NCBI GenBank assembly: GCA_002632265.1
Contig: NQOV01000001.1
Location: 103,594-167,593 of the forward strand
Direction: 5' to 3'
Source of the DNA: Rhodospirillaceae bacterium MC!
GTDB taxonomy: Bacteria; Pseudomonadota; Alphaproteobacteria; MC1
DNA length: 64,000 nt
Part shown: positions 45,029 through 54,467 of the stretch, one piece after another
How positions within the stretch are numbered: position 1 is the first letter of the stretch
Layout: each line of letters starts with the position of its first letter
Position numbers and translations under genes: made by a program
Notes under the pieces: model-generated
What the model was told of the DNA's origin: nothing
The model's input: only the letters and a program-made list of their open reading frames with translations
Databases searched by the model: none

Positions 45029-45055
45029 TTGTGTTTTTCATGTCCTTTAGGTTAT
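45029..45055. repeat. Solo right-end fragment of the family B hairpin
   Basis: GTTTTTCATGTCCTTTAGG repeats the right end of the neighbouring unit without a left half. A second such fragment is at 45254-45279. Confidence 0.65.
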
Positions 45056-45150
45056 GGAGCTAATATGCACCTTAAAGCATGGCTTATGTAGACGTGAGTA
45101 CATGTCGCCATCCTTTAAGGCACATCTTACGATCTTTTTCACATCCTTTA
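45050..45150. repeat. Modular hairpin, family B, copy 9 (tandem array unit 2)
   Basis: 101 bp from the start of this unit to the next (GGTTATGGAGCTAAT at 45050 and 45151). Inner stem with one mismatch; apical GACGTG / CATGTC held by one G-U pair on the plus strand. Confidence 0.88.
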
Positions 45151-45252
45151 GGTTATGGAGCTAATCTGTAACCTTAAAGCATGGCTTATGTAGATGTGAG
45201 TACATGTTGCCATACTTTAAGGCACATCTTACGATCTTTTTCATGCCCTTTA
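45151..45252. repeat. Modular hairpin, family B, copy 10 (tandem array unit 3)
   Basis: Apical stem GATGTG / CATGTT pairs only by using three G-U wobbles on the plus strand. The inner stem has one mismatch. The three units lie between the convergent carboxypeptidase and M23 genes. Confidence 0.88.
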
Positions 45253-45297
45253 GGTTGTTTTTCACGTCCTTTAGGTTATGAGTGGGATATTGGTGTG

Positions 45298-45879
45298 TTA
45301 ACGGGGGTTTATGGGTTTGCCGTTTTTTTGGATTTCGTAGTGGACGTGGTATCCAGTGGCTGCTCCTGTTTTACCAACATAGCCGATAACTTGATGAGAT
45401 CGTACATGACTTCCCTTACGTACTCCTCTTGCGAAGTGATCCATGTGGGCGTATAGTGTGCTGTAAGTATGATTGTGTTTTATGATAACCGTATAGCCAT
45501 AACCTCGCTTAGTACCTCTAAATGTTACGACTCCGGGAGCGGTGGCGTGAATGGGAGTGTTGTGCTTGGTTGCGTAATCTACGCCTGTATGAAGTATTCT
45601 TTTATGCTTAATGGGATGATATCTATAACCATATTTAGATGTGATCACATAATGATCAACAGGAGCTACCTTTAAAGTTCTAAGCCCAACATAAGAATTA
45701 CCGCTAGATCTTGTACTTCTTGTAGTATGTTTTGTAGTATGTCTTGTGGTTTTTCTACTGCGTGTTCGAGAGTGCTGTCTATTAGCTCCGCTATGTGTAT
45801 ATACATAGTGTTCACAAGAACTTAAGGATACTCCCATAATAAGGGGGAATATACCAAATAAAATTTTACTCTTTTTCAT
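45298..45879 (-). CDS. M23 family metallopeptidase, predicted lipoprotein
   Basis: Predicted peptidoglycan endopeptidase or EnvC-like activator. From ATG 45879 (MKKSKILFGIFPLIMGVSLSSC) there is a lipobox SLSSC, indicating a lipid-anchored periplasmic protein; a longer in-frame reading to 45957 would lose this arrangement. After a basic Thr/Arg/Ser linker comes an LytM domain: ILHTGVDYA (Zn ligands His and Asp), TLYAHMDHF and GYHVHYEI (HxH). All metal ligands are present, so it is probably active. The end at residue about 193 is close to the catalytic domain boundary. Confidence 0.87.
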   Translation of the reverse strand: MKKSKILFGIFPLIMGVSLSSCEHYVYTHSGANRQHSRTRSRKTTRHTTKHTTRSTRSSGNSYVGLRTLKVAPVDHYVITSKYGYRYHPIKHKRILHTGVDYATKHNTPIHATAPGVVTFRGTKRGYGYTVIIKHNHTYSTLYAHMDHFARGVRKGSHVRSHQVIGYVGKTGAATGYHVHYEIQKNGKPINPR

Positions 45880-46005
45880 GATAGACTTAACTTCCATTTT
45901 ACATTTAAAAATTTTCATATGCTTAAAATATACTTTAAAGGTTATACTAAAACTCACATAAAATCAAATAAAATAAATAAAAACTCAAGTTATGAAAGAA
46001 AAGGC

Positions 46006-46034
46006 TTGACTTTATACAATCTTATTTGTATTAT
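46006..46034 (+). promoter_or_regulatory. Sigma-70-type promoter for rplU-rpmA
   Basis: TTGACT (46006-46011), 17-bp spacer, TATTAT (46029-46034), 61 bp upstream of rplU. Confidence 0.65.
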
Positions 46035-46094
46035 ATCTTCATAGGTGGAATCTATTAACTAATATGGGTTCTATAAATTATTTTAGATTATGTA

Positions 46095-46421
46095 ATGGTT
46101 ACAAAAATGTACGCAGTTATTCGCACAGGTGGTAAACAGTATAAAGTTACTGCCGGAGACGTTATTAAGGTAGAGAAACTTGCAGGCGAAAAGGATTCTA
46201 CTATTAAGTTAGATGATGTTCTAATCGCAGGCGTTGAAGGTGGCGATATTAAAATCGGTACACCTGTAGTTGCTGGAGCTTCAGTTGAAGCCGAAGTTAT
46301 TGCACAAGCTAAAGATAAGAAAGTTCTTATTTTTAAAAAGAAACGTCGCCAAAATTATCGCCGTAAAAAAGGTCATCGTCAACAGATTACAGTTTTACGC
46401 ATAAAAGCAGTTAATGCTTAA
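46095..46421 (+). CDS. rplU: 50S ribosomal protein L21
   Basis: 108 residues as given from ATG 46095; family members start at the internal Met ([17 protein letters not shown] 46107), so translation may begin there. Neither start has a clear Shine-Dalgarno sequence. The C-terminus [18 protein letters not shown] is the L21 23S rRNA-binding tail. First gene of the conserved rplU-rpmA-obg group. Confidence 0.95.
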   Translation: MVTKMYAVIRTGGKQYKVTAGDVIKVEKLAGEKDSTIKLDDVLIAGVEGGDIKIGTPVVAGASVEAEVIAQAKDKKVLIFKKKRRQNYRRKKGHRQQITVLRIKAVNA

Positions 46422-46426
46422 GGTAT

Positions 46427-46470
46427 AGGGAGTGGAAAACCACTCATTTTAGTGATTTTTCCCGTTCCTG
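46427..46470. repeat. Modular hairpin, short copy 11 (outer stem only)
   Basis: GGGAGTGGAAAACCACT faces AGTGATTTTTCCCGTTCC with a 6-base loop: the outer module of family A alone. Between rplU and rpmA, right after the rplU stop. Confidence 0.75.
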
Positions 46471-46513
46471 TAGTTTTTATTTTCAAATATATTAAGATTT
46501 TAGGAGATTCATT

Positions 46514-46771
46514 ATGGCTCATAAAAAAGCTGGTGGTTCATCAAATAACGGTCGTGATTCGGCTGGTCGTCGCTTAGGCGTAAAAAAATACGGCGGAGAA
46601 GCTGTAATTCCTGGTAATATCATTGTTCGTCAACGTGGTACAAAGTTTCATCCAGGTTCTAACGTTGGTATGGGTAAAGATCACACTATTTACGCTAAAA
46701 CAGAAGGTAAAGTTTTATTTACTAAATCTGGTGCGAAAAATAGAACATTTATTAATGTTGTTACCGCATAA
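46514..46771 (+). CDS. rpmA: 50S ribosomal protein L27
   Basis: 85 residues: [29 protein letters not shown] is the invariant L27 N-terminus that reaches the peptidyl transferase centre; no N-terminal processing extension, as expected outside Firmicutes. GGAG-type ribosome binding site (TAGGAGATTC) precedes it. Confidence 0.97.
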   Translation: MAHKKAGGSSNNGRDSAGRRLGVKKYGGEAVIPGNIIVRQRGTKFHPGSNVGMGKDHTIYAKTEGKVLFTKSGAKNRTFINVVTA

Positions 46772-46780
46772 ATATAATTA

Positions 46781-46826
46781 AAGGTTGTGAAAAAGCACTC
46801 AATTGTAGTAGTTTTTCACATCCTTT
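46781..46826. repeat. Modular hairpin, short copy 12 (outer stem only)
   Basis: AAGGTTGTGAAAAAGCACT faces AGTAGTTTTTCACATCCTTT with a short loop. It follows the rpmA stop by 9 bp and precedes a classical terminator. Confidence 0.8.
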
Positions 46827-46849
46827 AGTTATATTACCAAGTAAAATAC

Positions 46850-46890
46850 AAAAGACGACTATTATTTTTTTTTAATGTCGTCTTTTTATA
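46850..46890 (+). terminator. Terminator after rpmA
   Basis: AAAAGACGAC (46850-46859) / GTCGTCTTTT (46877-46886) with a T-rich loop, then TTATA. Second hairpin after rpmA, following short copy 12. Confidence 0.75.
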
Positions 46891-46928
46891 TACTCATATC
46901 TTACACTATCATCATAATTATATTATAA

Positions 46929-47981
<1,053 letters not shown>

Positions 47982-48013
47982 AAGTATCAATATAATATAA
48001 AAATAAAACAATC

Positions 48014-48637
48014 ATGAATAGTATAGAACATAAACAAACTACTAAAAGGAAAAGAATCGGCATTTATGGCGGATCTTTCAACCCTGCCCATAAGGCTCAT
48101 TTGAATATATCCAACATGGCCATTTCCCGTCTGGAGTTGGACGAGATTTGGTGGATAGTTGCCAATCAAAATCCTTTAAAAGTTAAGAGTAAAGATAATG
48201 TTGAATTTAAACATCGCTTTAACAGTGCCAAGGAAATCGCTAAAGCTAATCCTAAAATTCTCATTAGCGATTTTGAAAAATCTCACAATACTTACAAAAC
48301 CATCGATACACTTGAATTATTGTTTCAAGAATTTACCACGTACGATTTTATCTGGATAATGGGTGGAGATAATTTTCACATCTTCCATAAATGGTCCTCT
48401 TGGCAAGAGATTTTAAGGAAAATTCCCATTGCAGTTTTCGAGCGTCCTAACTATTTAGATATTGAAAATGCAGAAATATATAACCAAATAATAGCACATA
48501 AAAGCGATAATGCAGACGAGTTATTTAACGGCAATTTACCTAAATGGATATATATTACAGGAGATAGTATTGATATATCATCAACGGAAATCAGAAACAA
48601 AAATCCCGAATGGTGGGAAAATAAAAACAACCGTTAA
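48014..48637 (+). CDS. nadD: Nicotinate-nucleotide adenylyltransferase
   Basis: Makes deamido-NAD from nicotinate mononucleotide and ATP. 207 residues: IGIYGGSFNPAHKAHL carries the (H)xxH nucleotidyltransferase signature (normally HxGH; here HKAH) and the C-terminal ISSTEIRNK is the second nucleotide-binding motif. WWIVANQNPLK and MGGDNF are also family-typical. With nadK it gives an NAD(P) salvage/synthesis step in the window. Confidence 0.92.
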   Translation: MNSIEHKQTTKRKRIGIYGGSFNPAHKAHLNISNMAISRLELDEIWWIVANQNPLKVKSKDNVEFKHRFNSAKEIAKANPKILISDFEKSHNTYKTIDTLELLFQEFTTYDFIWIMGGDNFHIFHKWSSWQEILRKIPIAVFERPNYLDIENAEIYNQIIAHKSDNADELFNGNLPKWIYITGDSIDISSTEIRNKNPEWWENKNNR

Positions 48638-48689
48638 AAATAAAAATATTTAATACTTGTTATTAGGATGTTTTTGTAGTAGATTAAAT

Positions 48690-48800
48690 AAGGAGTGTGA
48701 AAAAGCACTCATTCAGCGGTTTTAAGCCATGCTCATGTATGGGTGTTATACACCACGCATGGCTTAAAACCGCTGACTAAGCACTTTTTCCCACTCCTTA
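48690..48800. repeat. Modular hairpin, family A, copy 13 (best paired)
   Basis: The clearest full-length structure: outer arms of about 20 bp (AAGGAGTGTGAAAAAGCACT / AGCACTTTTTCCCACTCCTT), internal loop, inner stem GCGGTTTTAAGCCATGC / GCATGGCTTAAAACCGC, unpaired TCATGTAT, apical GGTGT-TAT-ACACC. Between nadD and rsfS. Confidence 0.92.
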
Positions 48801-48915
48801 TGGTTTGGGGACTAACAGCACATTTTATAACTTTCTACATATCTTGATATTTTTGATATTAAAGATATAAACTTATAACAAGTCATACCCACTCATAAGA
48901 AAAGAGAAATACACC

Positions 48916-49257
48916 ATGTCAGATAGAGACGAATTAAAAGACTTCATTGTCGAAATTTTAGAAGAAAACAAAGGCGATAACATTGAGATTATTGATCTTG
49001 AGGGAAAAAGCTCGTTGGCGGATTATATGGTTGTTGCCTCTGGTAGATCTTCCACTCATGTAAACGCTTTAGTTCAATATGTGGTTCAAGGCTTAAAACA
49101 GCGTGGCGATAAGGACATCGTGCCAGAGGGTAAAGAAGCTGGCAACTGGGTTATTGTTGACGCATGGGACGTAATAGTCCACGTTTTCCGTGAAGAAGTT
49201 AGAGATTATTACAAACTAGAAGAAATGTGGAATATCCCAAGATCTCAAGATAATTAA
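48916..49257 (+). CDS. rsfS: Ribosome silencing factor RsfS
   Basis: 113 residues. DLEGKSSLADYMVVASGRSSTHVNALV and the C-terminal DVIVHVFREEVRDYYKLEEMW are the conserved blocks of RsfS/Iojap, which binds L14 and blocks subunit joining in starvation. Downstream rlmH, usual in this cluster, is absent; msbA follows after 138 bp. Confidence 0.95.
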   Translation: MSDRDELKDFIVEILEENKGDNIEIIDLEGKSSLADYMVVASGRSSTHVNALVQYVVQGLKQRGDKDIVPEGKEAGNWVIVDAWDVIVHVFREEVRDYYKLEEMWNIPRSQDN

Positions 49258-49395
49258 TTCCCCATAAACCAAGCACGCACATATACATACATACACATAT
49301 ATATATAAGCACAAGCATACATTAATATAAGTACACATTAGTATAAGCAAAGTATTATTTATTATCAAACTTAACAAAAGAGAATCAATATTCAT

Positions 49396-51345
49396 ATGTC
49401 AGATAGTAAAATAGAAATCGATTTGAATGAAAATAGAGATGTTAACAACATAAGCAAAGATGAACAATATTCAACTATGCGTATGTTATTAAGAATTTAC
49501 AGAGAGCATACAAGCTCTTATAAATTCCGCTTGTTTATTGCCGTGATCATGTTGTTGGCAACCGCAGGAGCAACCGCCTTTCCTGCGTGGATCATAAAAA
49601 ATGTAGTAAATGATATCTTTATCGATAAAAATATGTCTCTTTTAATTCCCATATCGGCATCAGTTTTTGGAGCGTATGTGATAAAATCGATCTCGGCATA
49701 TCTTAGCGGTTTACAACTGGATTATGTTAGTCAGAGAGTGCTATCTGATTTGCAAATACGTTTATATAACAAGATTATAACCCTTGATGTTGATTTCTTT
49801 AACAAAATTAATTCCAATAAACTAGTTTCCATTTTTAGTAATGATATCGACAGCATGCGAGTTGCAACCGTTGATGTTATCTATAACTTTAGCCGTTCTG
49901 TGCCGTCTCTTATGGGATTGTTCGCCGTGATGTTTTATAGTAATTGGCAATTAACATTAATCGCTATGTTTGTGATGCCGTTGATTTTGATTCCCATGTT
50001 TAGCATTAGTAAAAAAATGCGTAAAGTAACCGCTAATACACAGATCGAGAGATCTGCCTACATGAGCTTATTAAACGAATCCTTTACAGGTATCAAGCAA
50101 ATTAAAACCTACGGTATGGAAGATAACGAAAAAAATAAAATGCAAGGTATCGTAAATAATATCTTTAAGTTAATTTATAAAGCTGCCAAACTTAATCAAG
50201 CGAGCCGACCAATTTCCGAATTCGCCGCAGGTGTGGCCATATCAAGTATTATTTTATGTGGTGGATATCAAGTGATTAAGGGGATGACATCATCAGGAGC
50301 ATTCTTTTCATTCATCACCGCCGCCATGATGTGCTATGAACACACAAAGAAATTATCGAAATTATCTTCAAGCTTGCAAAGTGGTATGGCAGGCTCGCAA
50401 CGTGTCTTTTTCATTTTAGATGTTAACAACCATATTGTAGAGTTGGAAGATCCCGAAGAATTTAACTTCAAAGGCGGAAACATTAAGATTGAGAATATCA
50501 CATTTAAATATAACGATAAAAACGGAAATGTAATTAAGAATATTTCACTCGAAGCCCAAGCCAATAAGACTACTGCTATTGTAGGTGCGTCAGGTAGTGG
50601 TAAAACAACAATTCTTAATCTTATTCCAAGATTTTATGATACAAATCAAGGAGATATTTTCATTGATGGTCATAACATTACCAATATATCATTAAAAGAT
50701 CTCCGTAAGAATATCGGTTGGGTTACTCAAGAAGTTTCCTTATTTGATGATACTATTTTAAATAATATCGCCTATGGTAAGGAAAACGCCACAGAAGAAG
50801 AGATCATCAAAAGTGCCAAACTTGCCTTTGCTCATGATTTTATCAGCGAGTTAAAGGACGGATACAATACACTAGTAGGAGAAAATGGCGTGAATCTTTC
50901 AGGTGGACAGCGTCAACGTATATCCATAGCTCGTGCCATGTTAAAAGATGCCCCTATTCTGCTTTTAGATGAGGCCACATCGGCATTGGATACAGAAAGC
51001 GAAAGAAAAATTCAATCGGCATTAAATGAATTGGCAAAAAATAGAACAACAATTGTTGTAGCTCACAGATTATCAACCATTGTTGAGGCAGATCAAATCA
51101 TCGTAATGAGTGATGGCGAAGTTATAGAACAAGGTACGCATACGCAACTATTGGCAAATGAAAACGGAGAGTATAAAAAGCTCTATAATATGCAGTTTAA
51201 AAAAGATGAGCTAAATCAAGATGAAGATCAACAACTTAAAAATTCGAATAATGAAGAATTACAAACACAACAAAAGGAAGAAAAACAGGGAAAAATAAAA
51301 GATTACCTATTCCACTTGAAAAAACTATATAAACGTTTATTTTAA
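49396..51345 (+). CDS. msbA: Lipid A export ABC transporter MsbA-type permease/ATPase
   Basis: 649-residue half transporter: six transmembrane helices (about 45-330), then a nucleotide-binding domain with Walker A GASGSGKTT, signature LSGGQRQRIS and Walker B ILLLDEATSA. Its place directly upstream of a DUF374 acyltransferase and waaA indicates lipid A/LPS core flipping. The last about 50 residues form an extra Glu/Gln/Lys-rich tail (ELQTQQKEEKQGKIKD), not part of the standard protein. Substrate is inferred from context. Confidence 0.88.
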   Translation: MSDSKIEIDLNENRDVNNISKDEQYSTMRMLLRIYREHTSSYKFRLFIAVIMLLATAGATAFPAWIIKNVVNDIFIDKNMSLLIPISASVFGAYVIKSISAYLSGLQLDYVSQRVLSDLQIRLYNKIITLDVDFFNKINSNKLVSIFSNDIDSMRVATVDVIYNFSRSVPSLMGLFAVMFYSNWQLTLIAMFVMPLILIPMFSISKKMRKVTANTQIERSAYMSLLNESFTGIKQIKTYGMEDNEKNKMQGIVNNIFKLIYKAAKLNQASRPISEFAAGVAISSIILCGGYQVIKGMTSSGAFFSFITAAMMCYEHTKKLSKLSSSLQSGMAGSQRVFFILDVNNHIVELEDPEEFNFKGGNIKIENITFKYNDKNGNVIKNISLEAQANKTTAIVGASGSGKTTILNLIPRFYDTNQGDIFIDGHNITNISLKDLRKNIGWVTQEVSLFDDTILNNIAYGKENATEEEIIKSAKLAFAHDFISELKDGYNTLVGENGVNLSGGQRQRISIARAMLKDAPILLLDEATSALDTESERKIQSALNELAKNRTTIVVAHRLSTIVEADQIIVMSDGEVIEQGTHTQLLANENGEYKKLYNMQFKKDELNQDEDQQLKNSNNEELQTQQKEEKQGKIKDYLFHLKKLYKRLF

Positions 51346-51368
51346 TATAAAGTAACTTCACTTACTTA

Positions 51369-51392
51369 TTCATTCATTCGTTCATTCATTCG
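51369..51392. repeat. 12-bp tandem repeat between msbA and the acyltransferase gene
   Basis: TTCATTCATTCG occurs twice without a gap (51369-51380, 51381-51392), part of a longer TTAC/ATTC tetranucleotide-like run. Similar low-complexity TACATACA/TATA runs occupy 49276-49335 before msbA. Confidence 0.8.
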
Positions 51393-51441
51393 TTAATTAA
51401 GAAAACTAAATACATAAACTAAGCTAAAAAGAGAATCCATT

Positions 51442-52230
51442 ATGTTAAAAAAAATCGCCAACTCTAAAATAGGACTTATTATAATTCCATGGATATTATT
51501 TATGGTGTTAAAATTATTGGAATACACATCACGCAAAAAATTTACTGTACATCCTGATTCTCAAGAGCTTATGGATAACAAAAAGCCATTTGTTGCGGTT
51601 TTATTGCATAGTCGCTTGTTGATGATGTATTTAATTATGCCGAAAGGTTTAAATTTTGGTGTTTTGACTTCATCCAATAGGGACGGAATTTTAATAGGAA
51701 AATTTTTAAATAAAATGGGCATGGAAAATTTTTACGGTAGCTCAACCAGAGACGGAACAAAAGCACTTTTGCAAATTAAACAATGGATAGCTCAAGGAAA
51801 TTCCATAGGAACAGGTGTTGACGGGCCAAGAGGTCCAGCTTATAAAACCAAACCCGGAGCGGTATTTTTAGCAAAAGAATTACAAGTTCCCATTTTACCC
51901 ATATCCTATTCAAGTAAAAAGGGAAAATTCTTAGATACATGGGATTGCTTCTTAAGACCGTCATTATTTGACAGCTATGAGTTTGAAGTGGGCGAGCCAA
52001 TTTATTTAGATGATAACATAAAAATAAGAGACACATTAAAACTAATTGATAGTAAACTATTGGCAGTTACCAACAATGTAGATTCCAAATGCGGTAAAAT
52101 AACTCCAACACCATCCAAAGAAAAAGCTGAAAAAGCCTTAAGGCGAGAACGAAGATTAAAAGCCGAACAGAGAGAGAAGAACAGATCCGAAGAGATATCT
52201 GAAGATATATCCAAAGAGAAATCCGAATAG
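51442..52230 (+). CDS. DUF374 lysophospholipid/lipid A acyltransferase family protein
   Basis: 262 residues. The core AVLLHSRLLMMYLIMP, SSNRDGILIGKFLNKMGM and TGVDGPRGPAYKTKPGAVFLAKE corresponds to DUF374, a relative of the LPLAT acyltransferases, with an HSR in place of HxxxxD and the invariant DGPRGP. In alphaproteobacteria it commonly lies near waaA and may act on lipid A or its precursors. An N-terminal hydrophobic helix (10-27) suggests membrane attachment. The last about 35 residues are a charged tail (RRERRLKAEQREKNRSEE) shared in style with the msbA tail. Confidence 0.83.
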   Translation: MLKKIANSKIGLIIIPWILFMVLKLLEYTSRKKFTVHPDSQELMDNKKPFVAVLLHSRLLMMYLIMPKGLNFGVLTSSNRDGILIGKFLNKMGMENFYGSSTRDGTKALLQIKQWIAQGNSIGTGVDGPRGPAYKTKPGAVFLAKELQVPILPISYSSKKGKFLDTWDCFLRPSLFDSYEFEVGEPIYLDDNIKIRDTLKLIDSKLLAVTNNVDSKCGKITPTPSKEKAEKALRRERRLKAEQREKNRSEEISEDISKEKSE

Positions 52231-52261
52231 AGATCATAAAATAAAATTCAAAGGAATTCAC

Positions 52262-53533
52262 ATGCTTTTTTTTACTTACTCATTATTATTAACAGTATGC
52301 AAGCCATATTTAAATCGTGTCATTGAAAAACGTCTTGAAAGTGGCAAAGAAGATCCCTTGCGACTTGGTGAGCGTAAGGGCATGGCGTCGGTTTCACGTC
52401 CGAACGGCGATATTATTTGGATACATACCGCAAGCGTTGGCGAGGCATTATCTGCCCTACCCCTAATTGATTTCCTACTTGAAAACTATGGCACATATAA
52501 CATTCTCATCACATCAGGCACTATCACATCAGCGAATCTGTTAAGTGAGAGATTGCCAAAAAATGTCATACATCAATATGTACCCATAGATCATAAACCA
52601 TGGGTACAACATTTTATTAATTATTGGAATCCCAAGCTTGCTTTGTTCGTAGAAAGTGAATTATGGCCCAATATTATCAATGAGTTATCACTAAATAATA
52701 TTCCCATTGGTTTGATTAATGCTCGCTTATCTGATAACTCCTTTAAAAAATGGAAATCCTATAGCTTACTAACAAAATCCCTATTTATAAAATTAAGCTT
52801 TGTTATTGCTCAATCAGAAGAGTATAGCGATAAATACGCCAAATTGGGAGTAAAAAATACATATCATAGCGGAAATTTAAAGTTTTTATCCCCTGCTCTT
52901 CCTGTTGATCAAGAGTTTCTACAACAATTAGAAAAAGAAACCCAACAAACCCACCCAAGAAGTATTTGGGTTGCCTGTTCTACCCATGAAAATGAAGAGA
53001 TTATGGCTAGTAAAATTCATACATCTCTAGCAGAAACACATAAGAATCTCCTAACTATCATAGTTCCAAGACATCCCAATAGATCCCAAGATATCCAAGA
53101 TTGTTTAAAGTCATTGGGTTACAATATAGCTTGTCGCAGTAAAAACGAGAGTATAAAAGAAGATACACAAATCTATCTTCTTGATACTTTAGGGGAAATG
53201 GGAACAGTCTTACAACTTTCAAGCATAGCATACATAGGAAAATCTCTCCTAAACCATGGCGGCCATAATCCCCTAGAGCCTGCAAAATTAGGTTGTGCGG
53301 TAATCTTTGGCAATCACATGGAAAATTTCGAAGATATCAAAAAGGATATGCTCGCTAATACATCTGCCATTGAAGTTACATCACAAGAAGAGCTAACTTT
53401 AATCATTGATAAACTGCTAACAAATGAGGCTTATAAAAATTTACAAATCACAAACGCCACCGCCTACGCCAATTCTCAAAAGGATTCGCTAGATCAAATT
53501 AACAACGTAATTAAAAACTACTTAAACAGATAA
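52262..53533 (+). CDS. waaA: 3-deoxy-D-manno-octulosonic acid (Kdo) transferase
   Basis: Adds Kdo residues to lipid IVA, the first core step of LPS. 423 residues: an N-terminal membrane anchor, IWIHTASVGEALSALPLIDFLL (the WIHAxSVGE motif) near residues 60-80, VESELWPN and the C-terminal GGHNPLEPAKLGCAVIFGNHM typical of the GT30 family. Ends the msbA-DUF374-waaA group, 31 bp after the acyltransferase. lpxK, the usual neighbour, does not follow. Confidence 0.94.
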   Translation: MLFFTYSLLLTVCKPYLNRVIEKRLESGKEDPLRLGERKGMASVSRPNGDIIWIHTASVGEALSALPLIDFLLENYGTYNILITSGTITSANLLSERLPKNVIHQYVPIDHKPWVQHFINYWNPKLALFVESELWPNIINELSLNNIPIGLINARLSDNSFKKWKSYSLLTKSLFIKLSFVIAQSEEYSDKYAKLGVKNTYHSGNLKFLSPALPVDQEFLQQLEKETQQTHPRSIWVACSTHENEEIMASKIHTSLAETHKNLLTIIVPRHPNRSQDIQDCLKSLGYNIACRSKNESIKEDTQIYLLDTLGEMGTVLQLSSIAYIGKSLLNHGGHNPLEPAKLGCAVIFGNHMENFEDIKKDMLANTSAIEVTSQEELTLIIDKLLTNEAYKNLQITNATAYANSQKDSLDQINNVIKNYLNR

Positions 53534-53542
53534 AGATAAGAT

Positions 53543-54058
53543 TTACTTATTTAATAGTAAAGGTTCATTATCTTGAATTGGCAATTCGCCGACTGTCTGT
53601 AAAATATAAGCACAAATGGATTTTGCACCAACAAGGTCATGCTCGCTTGCTGTACCGCATTGAATTTCATTTGCAGCGGGGATTTCGTTCATTTTGATTA
53701 CATTATCACATGTTTTCTTAAAGGCTTTTGCTACGTTATCCGATACAGTATCGGTTTTGCCTTTAGGAGCTACTAAAGAAAGGTAGAATCCTGTTCTACA
53801 ACCCATGGGCGAAATATCAACCACATAAACATCCTTATTAAGCACGGCCAAAGCATCACGAATCTCGCCCGCTAATAAGTGTTCTAACGAGTGAATGGCT
53901 TTAGGTGGCATAGGTTCTTCTTTGTTTGGAGTGCGTAAACGAATATCAAAAACCATAACTTCATGACTATCAGACGGAATCTCTAAAGACTTCGATAAAC
54001 GAACAAACGGAGCAACCATAATACGATGATCTACTTCAAAACTGGCAACATTAGGCAT
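53543..54058 (-). CDS. luxS: S-ribosylhomocysteine lyase LuxS
   Basis: Splits S-ribosylhomocysteine into homocysteine and DPD, the AI-2 precursor, in the activated methyl cycle. 171 residues with all catalytic residues: Zn ligands H56 and H60 in HSLEH, C134 in QCGTASEHD, base E59 and nucleophilic C87 (MGCRTGFY). A strong minus-strand promoter and a GAGG ribosome binding site precede it. LuxS is rare in alphaproteobacteria, which mostly use S-adenosylhomocysteine hydrolase, so horizontal acquisition is plausible. It needs Pfs/MtnN, not in the window. Confidence 0.95.
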   Translation of the reverse strand: MPNVASFEVDHRIMVAPFVRLSKSLEIPSDSHEVMVFDIRLRTPNKEEPMPPKAIHSLEHLLAGEIRDALAVLNKDVYVVDISPMGCRTGFYLSLVAPKGKTDTVSDNVAKAFKKTCDNVIKMNEIPAANEIQCGTASEHDLVGAKSICAYILQTVGELPIQDNEPLLLNK

Positions 54059-54190
54059 TTTGTATCCTCACTTGTGAAAAACTTAGTAAATCGCAGATAT
54101 TACGATTTAGCTAAAATAAATTTATATGTAATTATTCATATTAATATAAAGTTCGTATGAAAAAATTAATATTTATATAATAATAACTTC

Positions 54191-54219
54191 ATTATAGTAC
54201 AATTATATCTTAATGTCAA
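54191..54219 (-). promoter_or_regulatory. Sigma-70-type promoter for luxS
   Basis: On the minus strand TTGACA (plus 54214-54219), 17-bp spacer, TATAAT (plus 54191-54196), a consensus match, 133 bp upstream of the luxS start. Confidence 0.75.
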
Positions 54220-54277
54220 GAGATAAACAAAAATATCTCACGTGATCATAAGAGATTATACTCTACTTTCCCCCACC

Positions 54278-54305
54278 CTTTAGCTTATTTTTCATATCCC
54301 TTGGA
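54278..54305. repeat. Right-end fragment of a family B hairpin
   Basis: CTTTAGCTTATTTTTCATATC resembles the right arm of family B (CTTAGCTCATTTTTCACGCC). It lies between the luxS and GH127 promoters without a left partner. Confidence 0.5.
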
Positions 54306-54357
54306 TAGAGAAAAAGTTAGCATATAAAAAAATGTGTCGATCAAAGCAAATAAATAC

Positions 54358-54386
54358 TTGACATAAGAATAAAATAATGATATGAT
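54358..54386 (+). promoter_or_regulatory. Consensus sigma-70 promoter of the catabolic cluster
   Basis: TTGACA (54358-54363), 17-bp spacer, TATGAT (54381-54386), 81 bp upstream of the GH127 gene. Drives GH127 and probably the genes after it. Confidence 0.8.
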
Positions 54387-54401
54387 GTAATTAAATCATA
54401 T
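54380..54401. promoter_or_regulatory. Candidate operator overlapping the -10 box
   Basis: Inverted repeat ATATGAT (54380-54386), 8-bp gap, ATCATAT (54395-54401), covering the -10 and probable start site. The position would suit a repressor. No regulator gene is in the window. Confidence 0.45.
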
Positions 54402-54467
54402 TTAGTGGTAAAATATACCCTATTTAAATGATTGACTATAATCATAAATTAAGAAAAGGATGAAAAA

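Noticed and set aside
45181..45456. Plus-strand frame of 91 codons across the hairpin array and the M23 gene
   Set aside because: It begins inside a family B repeat and continues antisense to the M23 catalytic domain, so it is a chance frame.
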